DNA of 64,000 nucleotides from Corallococcus sp. NCRR (GTDB lineage Bacteria; Myxococcota; Myxococcia; Myxococcales; Myxococcaceae): NCBI RefSeq assembly GCF_026965535.1, contig NZ_CP114039.1, positions 2,976,001 to 3,040,000 of the forward strand, read 5' to 3'. Shown piece by piece: positions 9,300 to 17,435 of this stretch (position 1 is its first letter; each line of letters starts with the position of its first letter). The notes under the pieces were generated by a model. It saw only the letters and a program-made list of their open reading frames with translations, ran no database searches and was not told where the DNA came from. The position numbers and the translations under genes were made by a program.

Positions 9300-10687
9300 G
9301 GGCGCAAGCCTGGGAAACACCGGGCATGGCGTCCAGCGGATTCCCGCGGCGTGAGCGGGATGCCGCCCTTCGGGCGCAGGGTGATGGCGGGGAGGACCTC
9401 CGGCGCGGGCCCTGGCGCTGCTTCGAACTGGAAGCGCTGGAGCACCGTGGCCAGCACCAGGCGGATGACCATCAGCGCGGAGCCCGCGCCGATGCAGAGC
9501 CGGGGGCCGCCTCCGAAGGGACAGTACGCGAAGCGTGGGATGCGGCGCTCCAGCCCGTCCGCCCAGCGCTCGGGACGAAAGGCCTCTGGCTCCGGGAAGT
9601 GACTCGCGTTCCGGTGCAGCGCCCACTGGGACCACGCGACCACCGTTCCGGCGGGGACCTGCACTCCGTCCATCCGGTCGTCTGCTTCCGCCACCCGGCT
9701 CATGCCCCACGCGGGCGGATACAGACGCAGCGACTCCTTCACCACCTGCTCGCAGTACGGCAGTGAAGGCAGGTCCGCCACCGTGGGCTCGCGGCCTCCC
9801 AGCACCGTGGCCAGCTCCCGCCGCAGCGTGGCCTGCGCTTCGGGATGGCGCGCCAGCAACCACAGGCTGAGCGCCAGCGCGGCGGCGGTCGTCTCATGCC
9901 CGGCGATCATCAATGTCAGACATTCGTCGCGCAGCTGCGCGTCCGTCAGGGGCTCGCCGTCCCCGGCCTGTGCCTCCAGCATCAGGCCCAGCAGGTCGTC
10001 TCCGGAACCTCCCTGCTTCCTCCGGCGCTCCACCACGTCGTCCACGACGGCGTGCAGGGCGCCGAGGCCGGCCCTGAACCGCCGCTGGCCCGGCGTGGGC
10101 ACCCAGGCGGGCAGCGGGATGGGCGTGTCGAAGAGGTGCTGGGCGTGCAGCATCACCGCCTCCATCGCCCGTCCCAGCTCCCGCGCCTGCGCGGAGAGGT
10201 CCGCGCCGAAGAGCGTCTCCGCCACCACGTCCAACGTCAGCGCCATCATCTCCGGGTACGCGTCGAAGGACGCGCCCTCCCGCCGTGACGCCATCCAGGT
10301 GTTCGCGGCCTTCACCGCCACGCTCCCGTGCGCGGCCAGCAGGTTCTTGTGGAAGGCCGGCTGCATCATCCGCCGCCGCCGCATCCAGAAGTCGCCGTGG
10401 CTGGTGAACAGGCCGTGGCCCACCACCGCCTCCAACGCGCGCCGCTGGAAGGCGTCCTTCGGGTAGTTGCGGAAGTTCTTCACCAACACGTGCTCGATGG
10501 CCTCGGACGTGTTGAGCAGGTAGATGGACGTCCCCACGAAGCGGGTCCGCACCACCGCGCCCCGGTCCGCGTAGCGCAGGAAGAAACCCAGCGGATCCTT
10601 CCGGTACTCCAGCCCCTGGCCCACCCACGGCAGCCCCGCGGGAAGCGGGGGTGGAAGGACCGCGGAGTCGGAAGGGGCAGCGTGCAT
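9296..10687 (-). CDS. Cytochrome P450 monooxygenase
   Basis: This 463-residue haem monooxygenase has the I-helix oxygen-binding motif AGHETT (262-267), the K-helix ExxR (E318, R321), a PERF-like FRPERW and the haem loop FGGGPRLCIG with ligand Cys398. No N-terminal membrane anchor is visible; a proline-rich start PPPLPAGLPWVG precedes the domain. Overall it resembles CYP4/CYP102-type enzymes that hydroxylate fatty acids or similar hydrophobic substrates. It needs a separate redox partner, and none lies in the window. The start at 10687 was chosen because sequence upstream to 10918 is the shadow of another gene. The following hydrolase overlaps by four bases. Confidence 0.93.
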   Translation of the reverse strand: MHAAPSDSAVLPPPLPAGLPWVGQGLEYRKDPLGFFLRYADRGAVVRTRFVGTSIYLLNTSEAIEHVLVKNFRNYPKDAFQRRALEAVVGHGLFTSHGDFWMRRRRMMQPAFHKNLLAAHGSVAVKAANTWMASRREGASFDAYPEMMALTLDVVAETLFGADLSAQARELGRAMEAVMLHAQHLFDTPIPLPAWVPTPGQRRFRAGLGALHAVVDDVVERRRKQGGSGDDLLGLMLEAQAGDGEPLTDAQLRDECLTLMIAGHETTAAALALSLWLLARHPEAQATLRRELATVLGGREPTVADLPSLPYCEQVVKESLRLYPPAWGMSRVAEADDRMDGVQVPAGTVVAWSQWALHRNASHFPEPEAFRPERWADGLERRIPRFAYCPFGGGPRLCIGAGSALMVIRLVLATVLQRFQFEAAPGPAPEVLPAITLRPKGGIPLTPRESAGRHARCFPGLRP

Positions 10688-10730
10688 GCGGCGAGTGTAC
10701 CCAAACCCTTCCACTGGGACCGTGACACCT

Positions 10731-10761
10731 CCCGTCCCCCGGCTTCGTGCCAGGGGACGGG
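10731..10761. terminator. Strong hairpin after the 1167-aa gene
   Basis: CCCGTCCCC (10731-10739) pairs with GGGGACGGG (10753-10761), with a further GGC/GCC inner stem, starting 12 bases after the stop of the minus-strand gene at 10773. No T-run follows. It probably ends or attenuates that transcript before the P450 gene. Confidence 0.5.
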
Positions 10762-10772
10762 GGCGTGTGGCT

Positions 10773-13700
10773 TCACCAGAGCTGGAAGAGCTTCTTGTCC
10801 GTGCCGTCACCGAAGTTGTTGTAGAGGACGGCGTCCGCCCAGCGCGTGACGTCGAGCAGGAGCGCGCCCCACTCCGCGACCGCGGAGCCCGCGAGGATGA
10901 GCGCCTTGTCGGATTCACCCGGGATGAGGCCCGCGACGCCTTCGCCCGTCATGCCGCCGAAGCCCAGGACGTTGGCGCCGAACTTCTCCGAGTCCCAGAG
11001 CTTGGAGTGGTAGGGCACGGAGGCGGGGATCTCCCCATCCAGCTCCAGGATGTAGCTGACGACCGACAGCACCAGGCTCACGAGCCCCATGAACGTGAGC
11101 AACGTGTTGTCCGTCACCTCCAGGGCCTTCGCCAGCCCCCGGGCCTCCACGTCCGCGCCGCGCGTCCAGCTCGCCAGGCACACGAGGCCGGTGACCACGG
11201 CCTCCAGGGAGTAGAGCGCCCAGACCATCCGGTCCAACTGCTGCGAGGGCACGTCCTCGTCGAAGGGGAAGCTCCCCGCCACCCCCGTCCAGGTGGAGAC
11301 GGTCTGCCCGGTGGAGAACCACCGCTGCGCGACCTCGCTCTTCGTGAGCTGCCCGCCCGAAAAGAAGAGCGTGTAGAAGAACGAGGAGACAATCGACAGC
11401 GCGCCGCCAATGACCGAGTAGTTGTGGGCGGAGTCTCCAATGACGTTGTTCCCCTGGTCGTCCTTCGACTCGGGCAGCGCCACCAGCGACGTCGTCCGCC
11501 AGGGCGTCATCACCCGCATGAAGCTGGACGGCTGCTGCTCGGGGACGGGCGCCTTCCCCGTCAGCAGCTTGAAGACAATCGTGACGGGAATGGCCGCGAG
11601 CAGGCTGAGGGCGCCCAGCATCGTCAGCGAGTCCTCGCCCGTGAGCTTCTTGTACAGCCAGCTCAGGACCGGGATGTTGAACGGGCGCAGGAGCACGTCA
11701 TCCAGGATGGCCTGGCTCACGTCCGCGATGACCTCGCACAGGCCCACCAGCAGGTCCCTGGCGGCGGCGAGCAGCGTCTTCGCGGCCTCCCCCGCCAGCA
11801 GTTGGACGAGGGAGTGCAGGCTGACGGTGCCCTGCTGCACCATCGTCTGGAGCCCCTGGCACAGCTCCTTCACGGAGTCCGCGACGTCCGACAGGATGTT
11901 CCCCACCGTCTGGAGGAAGTCGGTGACGGCCTGGGCCACCGGCGCGCCGGAGTCCTCGGCCGTGCTGTCGCCGACGCCGCCGTGGGACACCTGGTAGGTG
12001 GAGAAGGTCGCGCCGGGGCTGGTGGTGAGGCAATCCGTGGCGGACTTCTGCTCCGGCGTCTGCTCGGACTGCGTCTGCGTCACCACCTGCTGCGTCGTCA
12101 CGTCCGGCAGGCCCAGCGCCTGCTTGCAGACGTCGTCCCACTTCGCGATGAGCCCGTTGAAGTACTCCGTGATGGAGGACTCCATGCCCTGCATGCGACC
12201 CGCGAGCGCCAGGACGACGTCCTTCGTCATCGCCTCCATCACGCGCTGGGTGGCCAGGATGTCGTCCCACGCGAACAGGAAGCCCAGGAACGCGATGATG
12301 TCTTCAATCAGCACCACCAGCTGCTGGAACAGCCAGCTGATGAGCTGGAGCGCCTCCTTGATGGTGCGCACGACGAACGTCACCACCTGCTCGCCAATCT
12401 TCACGAAGAACTGGAGCAGCGTCTTCGTGCCGCTGACGATGGGCTGGAGGACGTACTCGTAGACGGCGCCCGCGGCGCTCTTGAGCGCCTGGAGCACGTC
12501 GCCCGCCGCCGTCTCGATGGCGTTCGTCACGTTGCCCAGCACCTTGAAGGACGTCTGGGTCCTGGCCATCGCCGTGGGCGCCGGAGCGGGGGCCGTGTCC
12601 AGGGGCGCCGACGAGCCATCCGCGGGCAGGCTGTCCATGTTGTCCATCAGTTGTTGGAGCGACGCCTGCACCTGCGCCACCAGGTCCGGGTCCGCGCCGG
12701 GGGGCACCACGGGCGTGCCGTCCGGCTTCTTCCACTGGGACAGGTCCTGGCCCTTGAGCTTCGCGGCCAGGTTCGCGCGCAGCTCCGCGCTGGGATCCGC
12801 CGTCACGTCCTGCGCGAGGAACGGCGCGCTGAAGCGGAACACGGGCGTGCCCACGTCGGACACCTTATTGATGAGCGTCACCGTGCCGGCGGCGTCCGTC
12901 TTCACCTCCACGCGCGTGCTGGAGTCCAGGTCCGTCCAGTAGCCGTTCACCATCACGCGGGACCACTCGGAGGCGTTCACCTGCACCGTCTGGCCCACGA
13001 CGGGCTTGCCCTGCGCGTCCGTGAAGCGCACCACCGTGGTGTAGCTGGGGAACTCCTGCCCGTTGGCCTGCGTGGGCAGCACCATGTCCGTGTTCTGCCA
13101 GGTGGTGGTGTCCGGGTCCTGCCACAGGTACGTGATGAGGCTGTTGTCCGTGGAGGCCACGAACAGCTCCCCCGTGGCGCGCTTCTGGTTGCGGCGCGGG
13201 GCCAGCCGGGCCACGTGCTCGCGCTGCTGGAGCGGCGCGGACCAGCCGGCCGTGGCGCCCACCGCGTTGTTCAGGGAGAACAGCCGCTGGCTGCCGTCCA
13301 CCGCCCACACGCTGACGCGCTGGGAGTCCTGCTGCGCCAGCACCGTGGTGACGCCGGACAGCACGTCCGCGGACGCGATGGCCAGCGCGGTGCTCTTCGC
13401 GTTCTTCAGGCCCGTGGAGGGGAACCACGACAGCCCGTCACCGCCCACGTACAGCGCGCTCAGGCCCTGGTTCTGGCGGTCCTCCAGCGCCCACAGGCAG
13501 CGCGCTCCGGACGGCGCCGTCACCGACAGCGAATGCGTGGTGTTGGTGGACGGGTCCAGGAGGCTGGTGAAGGTGAGGCACCGCTTGCCGGTGTTGTCGT
13601 CGTACAGCGACCAGGTGCCCCGGTAGGAGATGCCGGTGATGGACGCGCGGGCCACCACCACGTCGTGCAGCGTCGCCATGTCCTTGGGCGGCGCCCAGTT

Positions 13701-14276
13701 CACCCACGCGCTGGCCGTGCTGCTCGTGGACGCGTCCACGAAGTAGCGGCCGGTGGTGCCGTTCGTGTTCTTCACCTCCGCCACCAGCAGCGGCGCCTCG
13801 CTGGCGCTGACGAAGTCGCCCAGCAACAGCCGCTGCACGGGCATGCCGGCGGGGGCTCCGTTGCGCTGGACCCACGCGGTGTTGAGCGTGCTCCACGGGC
13901 CGCCGTCCGGCGTGGGCGTGAGGGCGGGGGAGACGAACACGCGGCTGCCGCCCGCGCCGTCATCCATCGCCACGGCGATGATGACCTGGCCCGAGGGGGC
14001 CTGGACCACCGCGTAGCCCTGCACGTCGTGGTTCGCGTCCGGGCTGAGCTCGACCTGGCGCCAGCCGGTCGTCACGGTGGTGTCGCGCAACATCACCCAC
14101 AGCGTCTTGCGCGCGGTGTTCGCGGCGGACGCGCCCACGCTGAACAGCAGCGGCGAGCCGCCGGTGTCCTCCGCGGAGGCGAGGGGATAGGCCGCGTCCA
14201 CGGAGGTGGCGGCCAGGTAGTTGTACATCAGGCTGGAGGAAACGGTCGCCGAGCCCGTCTGGGAAGTCTGGGACAT
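10773..14276 (-). CDS. Very large protein of unknown function: beta-rich N-terminus, hydrophobic helical C-terminus
   Basis: The product (1167 aa) has no signal peptide. About 30-390 looks like a repeated beta structure (blades with W, YVGGDG and LWALED-type strands). About 410-490 resembles a bacterial Ig-like domain (FTDAQGKPVVGQTVQV). From 590 onward come long amphipathic and hydrophobic helices (LLQFFVKIGEQVVTFVV; LISWLFQQLVVLIEDIIAFL). Clear membrane-like segments lie near 880-902, 950-972, 1057-1077 and 1129-1146. I do not recognise a named family. A soluble beta-rich front with a membrane-inserting tail would fit a pore-forming or membrane-targeting protein, but this is inference. It follows the 619-aa gene by 39 bases, and the two are probably co-transcribed. 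Confidence 0.75.
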   Translation of the reverse strand: MSQTSQTGSATVSSSLMYNYLAATSVDAAYPLASAEDTGGSPLLFSVGASAANTARKTLWVMLRDTTVTTGWRQVELSPDANHDVQGYAVVQAPSGQVIIAVAMDDGAGGSRVFVSPALTPTPDGGPWSTLNTAWVQRNGAPAGMPVQRLLLGDFVSASEAPLLVAEVKNTNGTTGRYFVDASTSSTASAWVNWAPPKDMATLHDVVVARASITGISYRGTWSLYDDNTGKRCLTFTSLLDPSTNTTHSLSVTAPSGARCLWALEDRQNQGLSALYVGGDGLSWFPSTGLKNAKSTALAIASADVLSGVTTVLAQQDSQRVSVWAVDGSQRLFSLNNAVGATAGWSAPLQQREHVARLAPRRNQKRATGELFVASTDNSLITYLWQDPDTTTWQNTDMVLPTQANGQEFPSYTTVVRFTDAQGKPVVGQTVQVNASEWSRVMVNGYWTDLDSSTRVEVKTDAAGTVTLINKVSDVGTPVFRFSAPFLAQDVTADPSAELRANLAAKLKGQDLSQWKKPDGTPVVPPGADPDLVAQVQASLQQLMDNMDSLPADGSSAPLDTAPAPAPTAMARTQTSFKVLGNVTNAIETAAGDVLQALKSAAGAVYEYVLQPIVSGTKTLLQFFVKIGEQVVTFVVRTIKEALQLISWLFQQLVVLIEDIIAFLGFLFAWDDILATQRVMEAMTKDVVLALAGRMQGMESSITEYFNGLIAKWDDVCKQALGLPDVTTQQVVTQTQSEQTPEQKSATDCLTTSPGATFSTYQVSHGGVGDSTAEDSGAPVAQAVTDFLQTVGNILSDVADSVKELCQGLQTMVQQGTVSLHSLVQLLAGEAAKTLLAAARDLLVGLCEVIADVSQAILDDVLLRPFNIPVLSWLYKKLTGEDSLTMLGALSLLAAIPVTIVFKLLTGKAPVPEQQPSSFMRVMTPWRTTSLVALPESKDDQGNNVIGDSAHNYSVIGGALSIVSSFFYTLFFSGGQLTKSEVAQRWFSTGQTVSTWTGVAGSFPFDEDVPSQQLDRMVWALYSLEAVVTGLVCLASWTRGADVEARGLAKALEVTDNTLLTFMGLVSLVLSVVSYILELDGEIPASVPYHSKLWDSEKFGANVLGFGGMTGEGVAGLIPGESDKALILAGSAVAEWGALLLDVTRWADAVLYNNFGDGTDKKLFQLW

Positions 14277-14315
14277 GGATGGGGTCCTGGGATGTCTTTG
14301 GGAGGGAGGGGTGCT

Positions 14316-16175
14316 TCAGCCGGGGAACGTCACGTCCACCTGGGCGGCGCCCTCGGTGTTGAAGACGAACTGGCTGTAGGAGCGCGCGACGCCCGTGGGC
14401 AGCACGACGCAGTCCTCGACATCCAGCGACATGGAGGCGTTGTCGCGGAAGGTGTTGGCCAGGTCGCTGGCGAACTTCTGCGCCTGGTCCGTGATGGCGT
14501 CCTGCGGCGACGTGGAGGACCAGTTGAACAGCTTGTCCAACGCGTTGAAGACCCAGCCATCCAGCGTCTTGTCCACGGTCGGCGCCGGGGCCTTGCCCAG
14601 GACGATGTCCACGGACGTCACCAGCTTGCCGCCGTCACCCGCGGACAGGGTGATGGTGCCCGTCCAGGGCTGCACGTAGGTGGCCTTCCCCAGGACGTCC
14701 TTCATGCCCAGGCCGATGAAGTCGAGCGGATACTGGCTGACCTCGATGTTCACCTGGAACTGGCCGCTCATGGCGAGCGTGCAGCGGTCGGTCTGGGTGA
14801 GGTTGGGCTGGGTGGTGAAGACGATGGCCTCCGTGCCGGCCACGTACTGGTCGAAACCGTTGTTCACCTGGACGAACTCACCGCGCCCGTCGTTCTTGCT
14901 GGAGTTGTCGCGCGTGCCGATGCACTCGTACATGAGCGGCGCCAGCCGCATGATGCTGCCGGGGATGCCGGAGGCCTTCAGGATGGCGGGCAGCACGGTG
15001 GGCTTCAGGTAGCCCTCGCCCAGCGTGTCCTGGCTGAGGAACAGCCGCGCGCGGGCCTCCGCCGGGCTGCCGTCCGGGTTGGTGGTGGAGGCCAGCGGCG
15101 CGGTGAAGCCGAAGCGCGAGCTCCAGCTGGGCTCCTTCCGGCCCCGGCTCATCATGCACACGTTGAGCGTGCTGAAGTTCCCGTTGGCGCTGTAGCGGGT
15201 GGTGCGCTCCTTCGCGAGCGTGGGGACGATGCTCGCGGGGCTGCCCGGCGCCTGCGTCGTGTACGCCACGTCCATGTGGCCCACGCCGGCCAGCGTGGCC
15301 TGGAGCGCGCTCTGCGCGGCCTGGCTGAGCGCCACGGGCTGGTTGCTCGCGTTCACCACCTGGAGCGAGCGGAACAGCGACGGGTTGGCCAGGTCCAGGA
15401 AGAGGCGGTAGACGGAGTAGTTGAGCGACTGGAGGCCCTGGATGTGCTGCTTCGCCTCCGACGTGGCGGCCAGCGTGCTGGGGTCCGTCACCTGCGCCTG
15501 CGACAGGTCCAGCGACACGATGACCGTCGTGCCCGACAGGGACTGCGTCTTCGTCGCGCCGGACTCCACGTACTGGAGGGTCGCGGTGGTGAAGGCCAGG
15601 TGCACGTCCAGGTGGGTCGTCTGGTCGTCGGGGACCGACACGGTCGGGTCGCCCATGGCCGTCACGGTGAGCTGCGCGCCGCCGCTGGCGGCCTGCGTGA
15701 AGGAGGACGGGATGAGCTGGTAGTAGCGCAGCGCGTGCAGTTGCTTGTTGATGAGCCCCACGGTCAGCGCCCACACCAGGTCCCACTCGTGCGGCGCGCG
15801 CGGCTTGAAGTCCACCCGGTAGGTGGTCGCGTGGTGGTCCCCGCTCGTGTCCGTCTGGGTGATGACCACCGGCGCGAGGCCGGAGTCCGTGGTGGCGGTA
15901 TAGGACTCGTGGTGCTGCGCGCCGCTGGAGTAGTTCCAGTAGAAGGAGAGCGGCACCTGCTCGTTCCCCGTCTCCAGCTTGTACGTCACCGTGCCTTCAG
16001 GACCCGGGGAGATGGAGTTGTTCTGCTCGACCTTGAAGGTCGTGCTGGAGCCCGCAGCGATGCTGCTCGCGGGCGCGCTGCCGCTGAGCGAGCCGTCCTT
16101 GTAGTCGGGTCCGCCAAGGTTATCGATGGGGCAGCCGGAGTTGTTCTGGATGGTGAGGGACGTCGAGATCGTCAT
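14316..16175 (-). CDS. Large protein with aegerolysin-like N-terminus and P47/TULIP-like features
   Basis: The product (619 aa from ATG 16175, AGG upstream) has no signal peptide. Residues 1-123 read like an aegerolysin/ET79-type beta-sandwich (SLTIQNNSG opening, a PGPEGTVTYKL strand, then SFYWNYSSGAQ). Next comes HEWDLVWALTVGLINKQL (129-146), which resembles the W-D-x-V-x-A...N motif that opens P47/OrfX-type TULIP proteins, followed by about 450 residues of alternating strands. Both families occur with secreted toxins in other bacteria; the link here is pattern based and tentative. The next gene encodes a membrane-prone giant, so a two-component membrane-active pair is possible. Confidence 0.65.
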   Translation of the reverse strand: MTISTSLTIQNNSGCPIDNLGGPDYKDGSLSGSAPASSIAAGSSTTFKVEQNNSISPGPEGTVTYKLETGNEQVPLSFYWNYSSGAQHHESYTATTDSGLAPVVITQTDTSGDHHATTYRVDFKPRAPHEWDLVWALTVGLINKQLHALRYYQLIPSSFTQAASGGAQLTVTAMGDPTVSVPDDQTTHLDVHLAFTTATLQYVESGATKTQSLSGTTVIVSLDLSQAQVTDPSTLAATSEAKQHIQGLQSLNYSVYRLFLDLANPSLFRSLQVVNASNQPVALSQAAQSALQATLAGVGHMDVAYTTQAPGSPASIVPTLAKERTTRYSANGNFSTLNVCMMSRGRKEPSWSSRFGFTAPLASTTNPDGSPAEARARLFLSQDTLGEGYLKPTVLPAILKASGIPGSIMRLAPLMYECIGTRDNSSKNDGRGEFVQVNNGFDQYVAGTEAIVFTTQPNLTQTDRCTLAMSGQFQVNIEVSQYPLDFIGLGMKDVLGKATYVQPWTGTITLSAGDGGKLVTSVDIVLGKAPAPTVDKTLDGWVFNALDKLFNWSSTSPQDAITDQAQKFASDLANTFRDNASMSLDVEDCVVLPTGVARSYSQFVFNTEGAAQVDVTFPG

Positions 16176-16348
16176 GGCAGGACCTGGCGGGTGAGGGGCA
16201 TGCGCCGTGAAACACAACCTGTTTCACGGACACGCTCTCTCCAGCTGCAAGGCCAGGACCAGACCGCAACCTCGCGTGATCACGTCCACCGCCCACGCGC
16301 GCTCGCGAAGCTGCGTGCCGCGCGGACGCAGCTGCGTCGCTTCGCGCG

Positions 16349-16855
16349 CTACCGCTCTTCGCCCAGAACCGGACGGAGCTGCCCGCTGTTGATGGCAAGG
16401 GACAGCTCGCGCTCCATCGCCTCGACCTCCTCGCGCGGGCCGGCGCCGAGGGCCTGGTGGAAGCGCCGCTGATCATCGTCCGTCCAGCGGCCTCGCGCGA
16501 TGGCGTCATCCAGGACCTGCTGCCCCTGGCGGGAGGCCTCCCATTGTCCGGGCGTGGGGGCTGGACGCGCGGGCTCCGCGGGCTGCGCGGGAGGCGCCGC
16601 CACGGGCTCCCTCGCCGCGAGCACGGCGAGCTGTTCGCGGATGAGCCGCAGCTCCTCGCGGGAGTCCTGCGTCCACGTCACCCCGGAGGTGGGGGCGGGA
16701 CAGGGCTGCGCGAGCCCGCGAAGCTGGCGGGTCTGCGCGTCGAGCATCCGCTCCACGCGGGATTCCAGGGTGGCGAAGGTCAGCGCCACGCCCCCGGTGA
16801 TGCCGAGCGCGATGCCCGGGACCTGTGACAACAGTGTCTGGAGGAAGGTCTTCAT
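16349..16855 (-). CDS. Membrane-anchored protein with charged helical C-terminus
   Basis: The product (168 aa) starts MKTFLQTLLSQVPG and has a single N-terminal hydrophobic segment (about 10-28). A proline/alanine-rich linker (about 85-105) and a charged helical C-terminus (about 105-168) follow. I do not recognise a family. The topology suggests an inner-membrane anchor with the rest in the periplasm or cytoplasm. It lies between a small secreted protein and the 619-aa gene on the same strand, so it may belong to that cluster. A longer frame to 17071 is an artefact of overlap with the neighbouring gene. Confidence 0.7.
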   Translation of the reverse strand: MKTFLQTLLSQVPGIALGITGGVALTFATLESRVERMLDAQTRQLRGLAQPCPAPTSGVTWTQDSREELRLIREQLAVLAAREPVAAPPAQPAEPARPAPTPGQWEASRQGQQVLDDAIARGRWTDDDQRRFHQALGAGPREEVEAMERELSLAINSGQLRPVLGEER

Positions 16856-16890
16856 CGAGAGGCTCCGGGGGCGCGGCGCAAGCGGCGGGA

Positions 16891-17289
16891 CTACGGCGCC
16901 TTCGGCTCCAGGTGCGAGCCCTTGAGCACGTCGATGGACTGACAGACGCCGCTCGTGTCCCAGGTGAAATAGATGAAGGACGCGTCGCCCGCGGACTGCG
17001 CGCTGCGCACGTGCGCGGGCAGGGTGGAGAAGCAGGTCGCGGACACGCTCGCCGCGGACACGGCGAAGCACCGCACGGACTCATTGCCCGCCGAGTCCGC
17101 GGACGTGCGGCAGTAGATGCGCTGGACGGTGTCGGAGCTGTTGCGCGCCGTGCCCTGCGCCCCTTCCGCGTAACGGAGGGAGGTGTTCACGTTCACGTTG
17201 AACGCCGACTTCGACCCTGCGTACGCCACGGGTACGGCCAGCAGCACCAGCGCGACGGACGTTCCCAACGCCTGCGTGAAACGCTTCAT
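16891..17289 (-). CDS. Small secreted cysteine-containing protein
   Basis: The product (132 aa) has a clean signal peptide (MKRFTQALGTSVALVLL...VAYAG) and a mature part of about 108 residues with four cysteines, enough for two disulfides. No known family is recognised. The mature part looks beta rich (FNVNVNTSLRY; FIYFTWDTSG), with C-x-x-x-x-V-x-C-F spacings like small exported domains. It is the first gene of the minus-strand run that continues into the two giant proteins, so it may be a secreted partner or simply a neighbour. Confidence 0.75.
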   Translation of the reverse strand: MKRFTQALGTSVALVLLAVPVAYAGSKSAFNVNVNTSLRYAEGAQGTARNSSDTVQRIYCRTSADSAGNESVRCFAVSAASVSATCFSTLPAHVRSAQSAGDASFIYFTWDTSGVCQSIDVLKGSHLEPKAP

Positions 17290-17435
17290 GGTGTGGACTC
17301 CCCTTCAGTGGAAAAGCTGATGGGGTTACGCCCGCCGCGCTGATTATTCCCGGGCATCTTCCGCAAGGGCGTCCTTCCCACCTCCGCGGACCCGCCCCTA
17401 TCGTCCCGGGACATCCCCTTCTCAGGAGCGTCCGC

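Noticed and set aside
10686..16472. A 1928-codon open frame on the plus strand
   Set aside because: It lies exactly opposite the two giant genes. Its translation is arginine/histidine/valine-rich without any domain, as expected for the antisense frame of GC-rich coding DNA.
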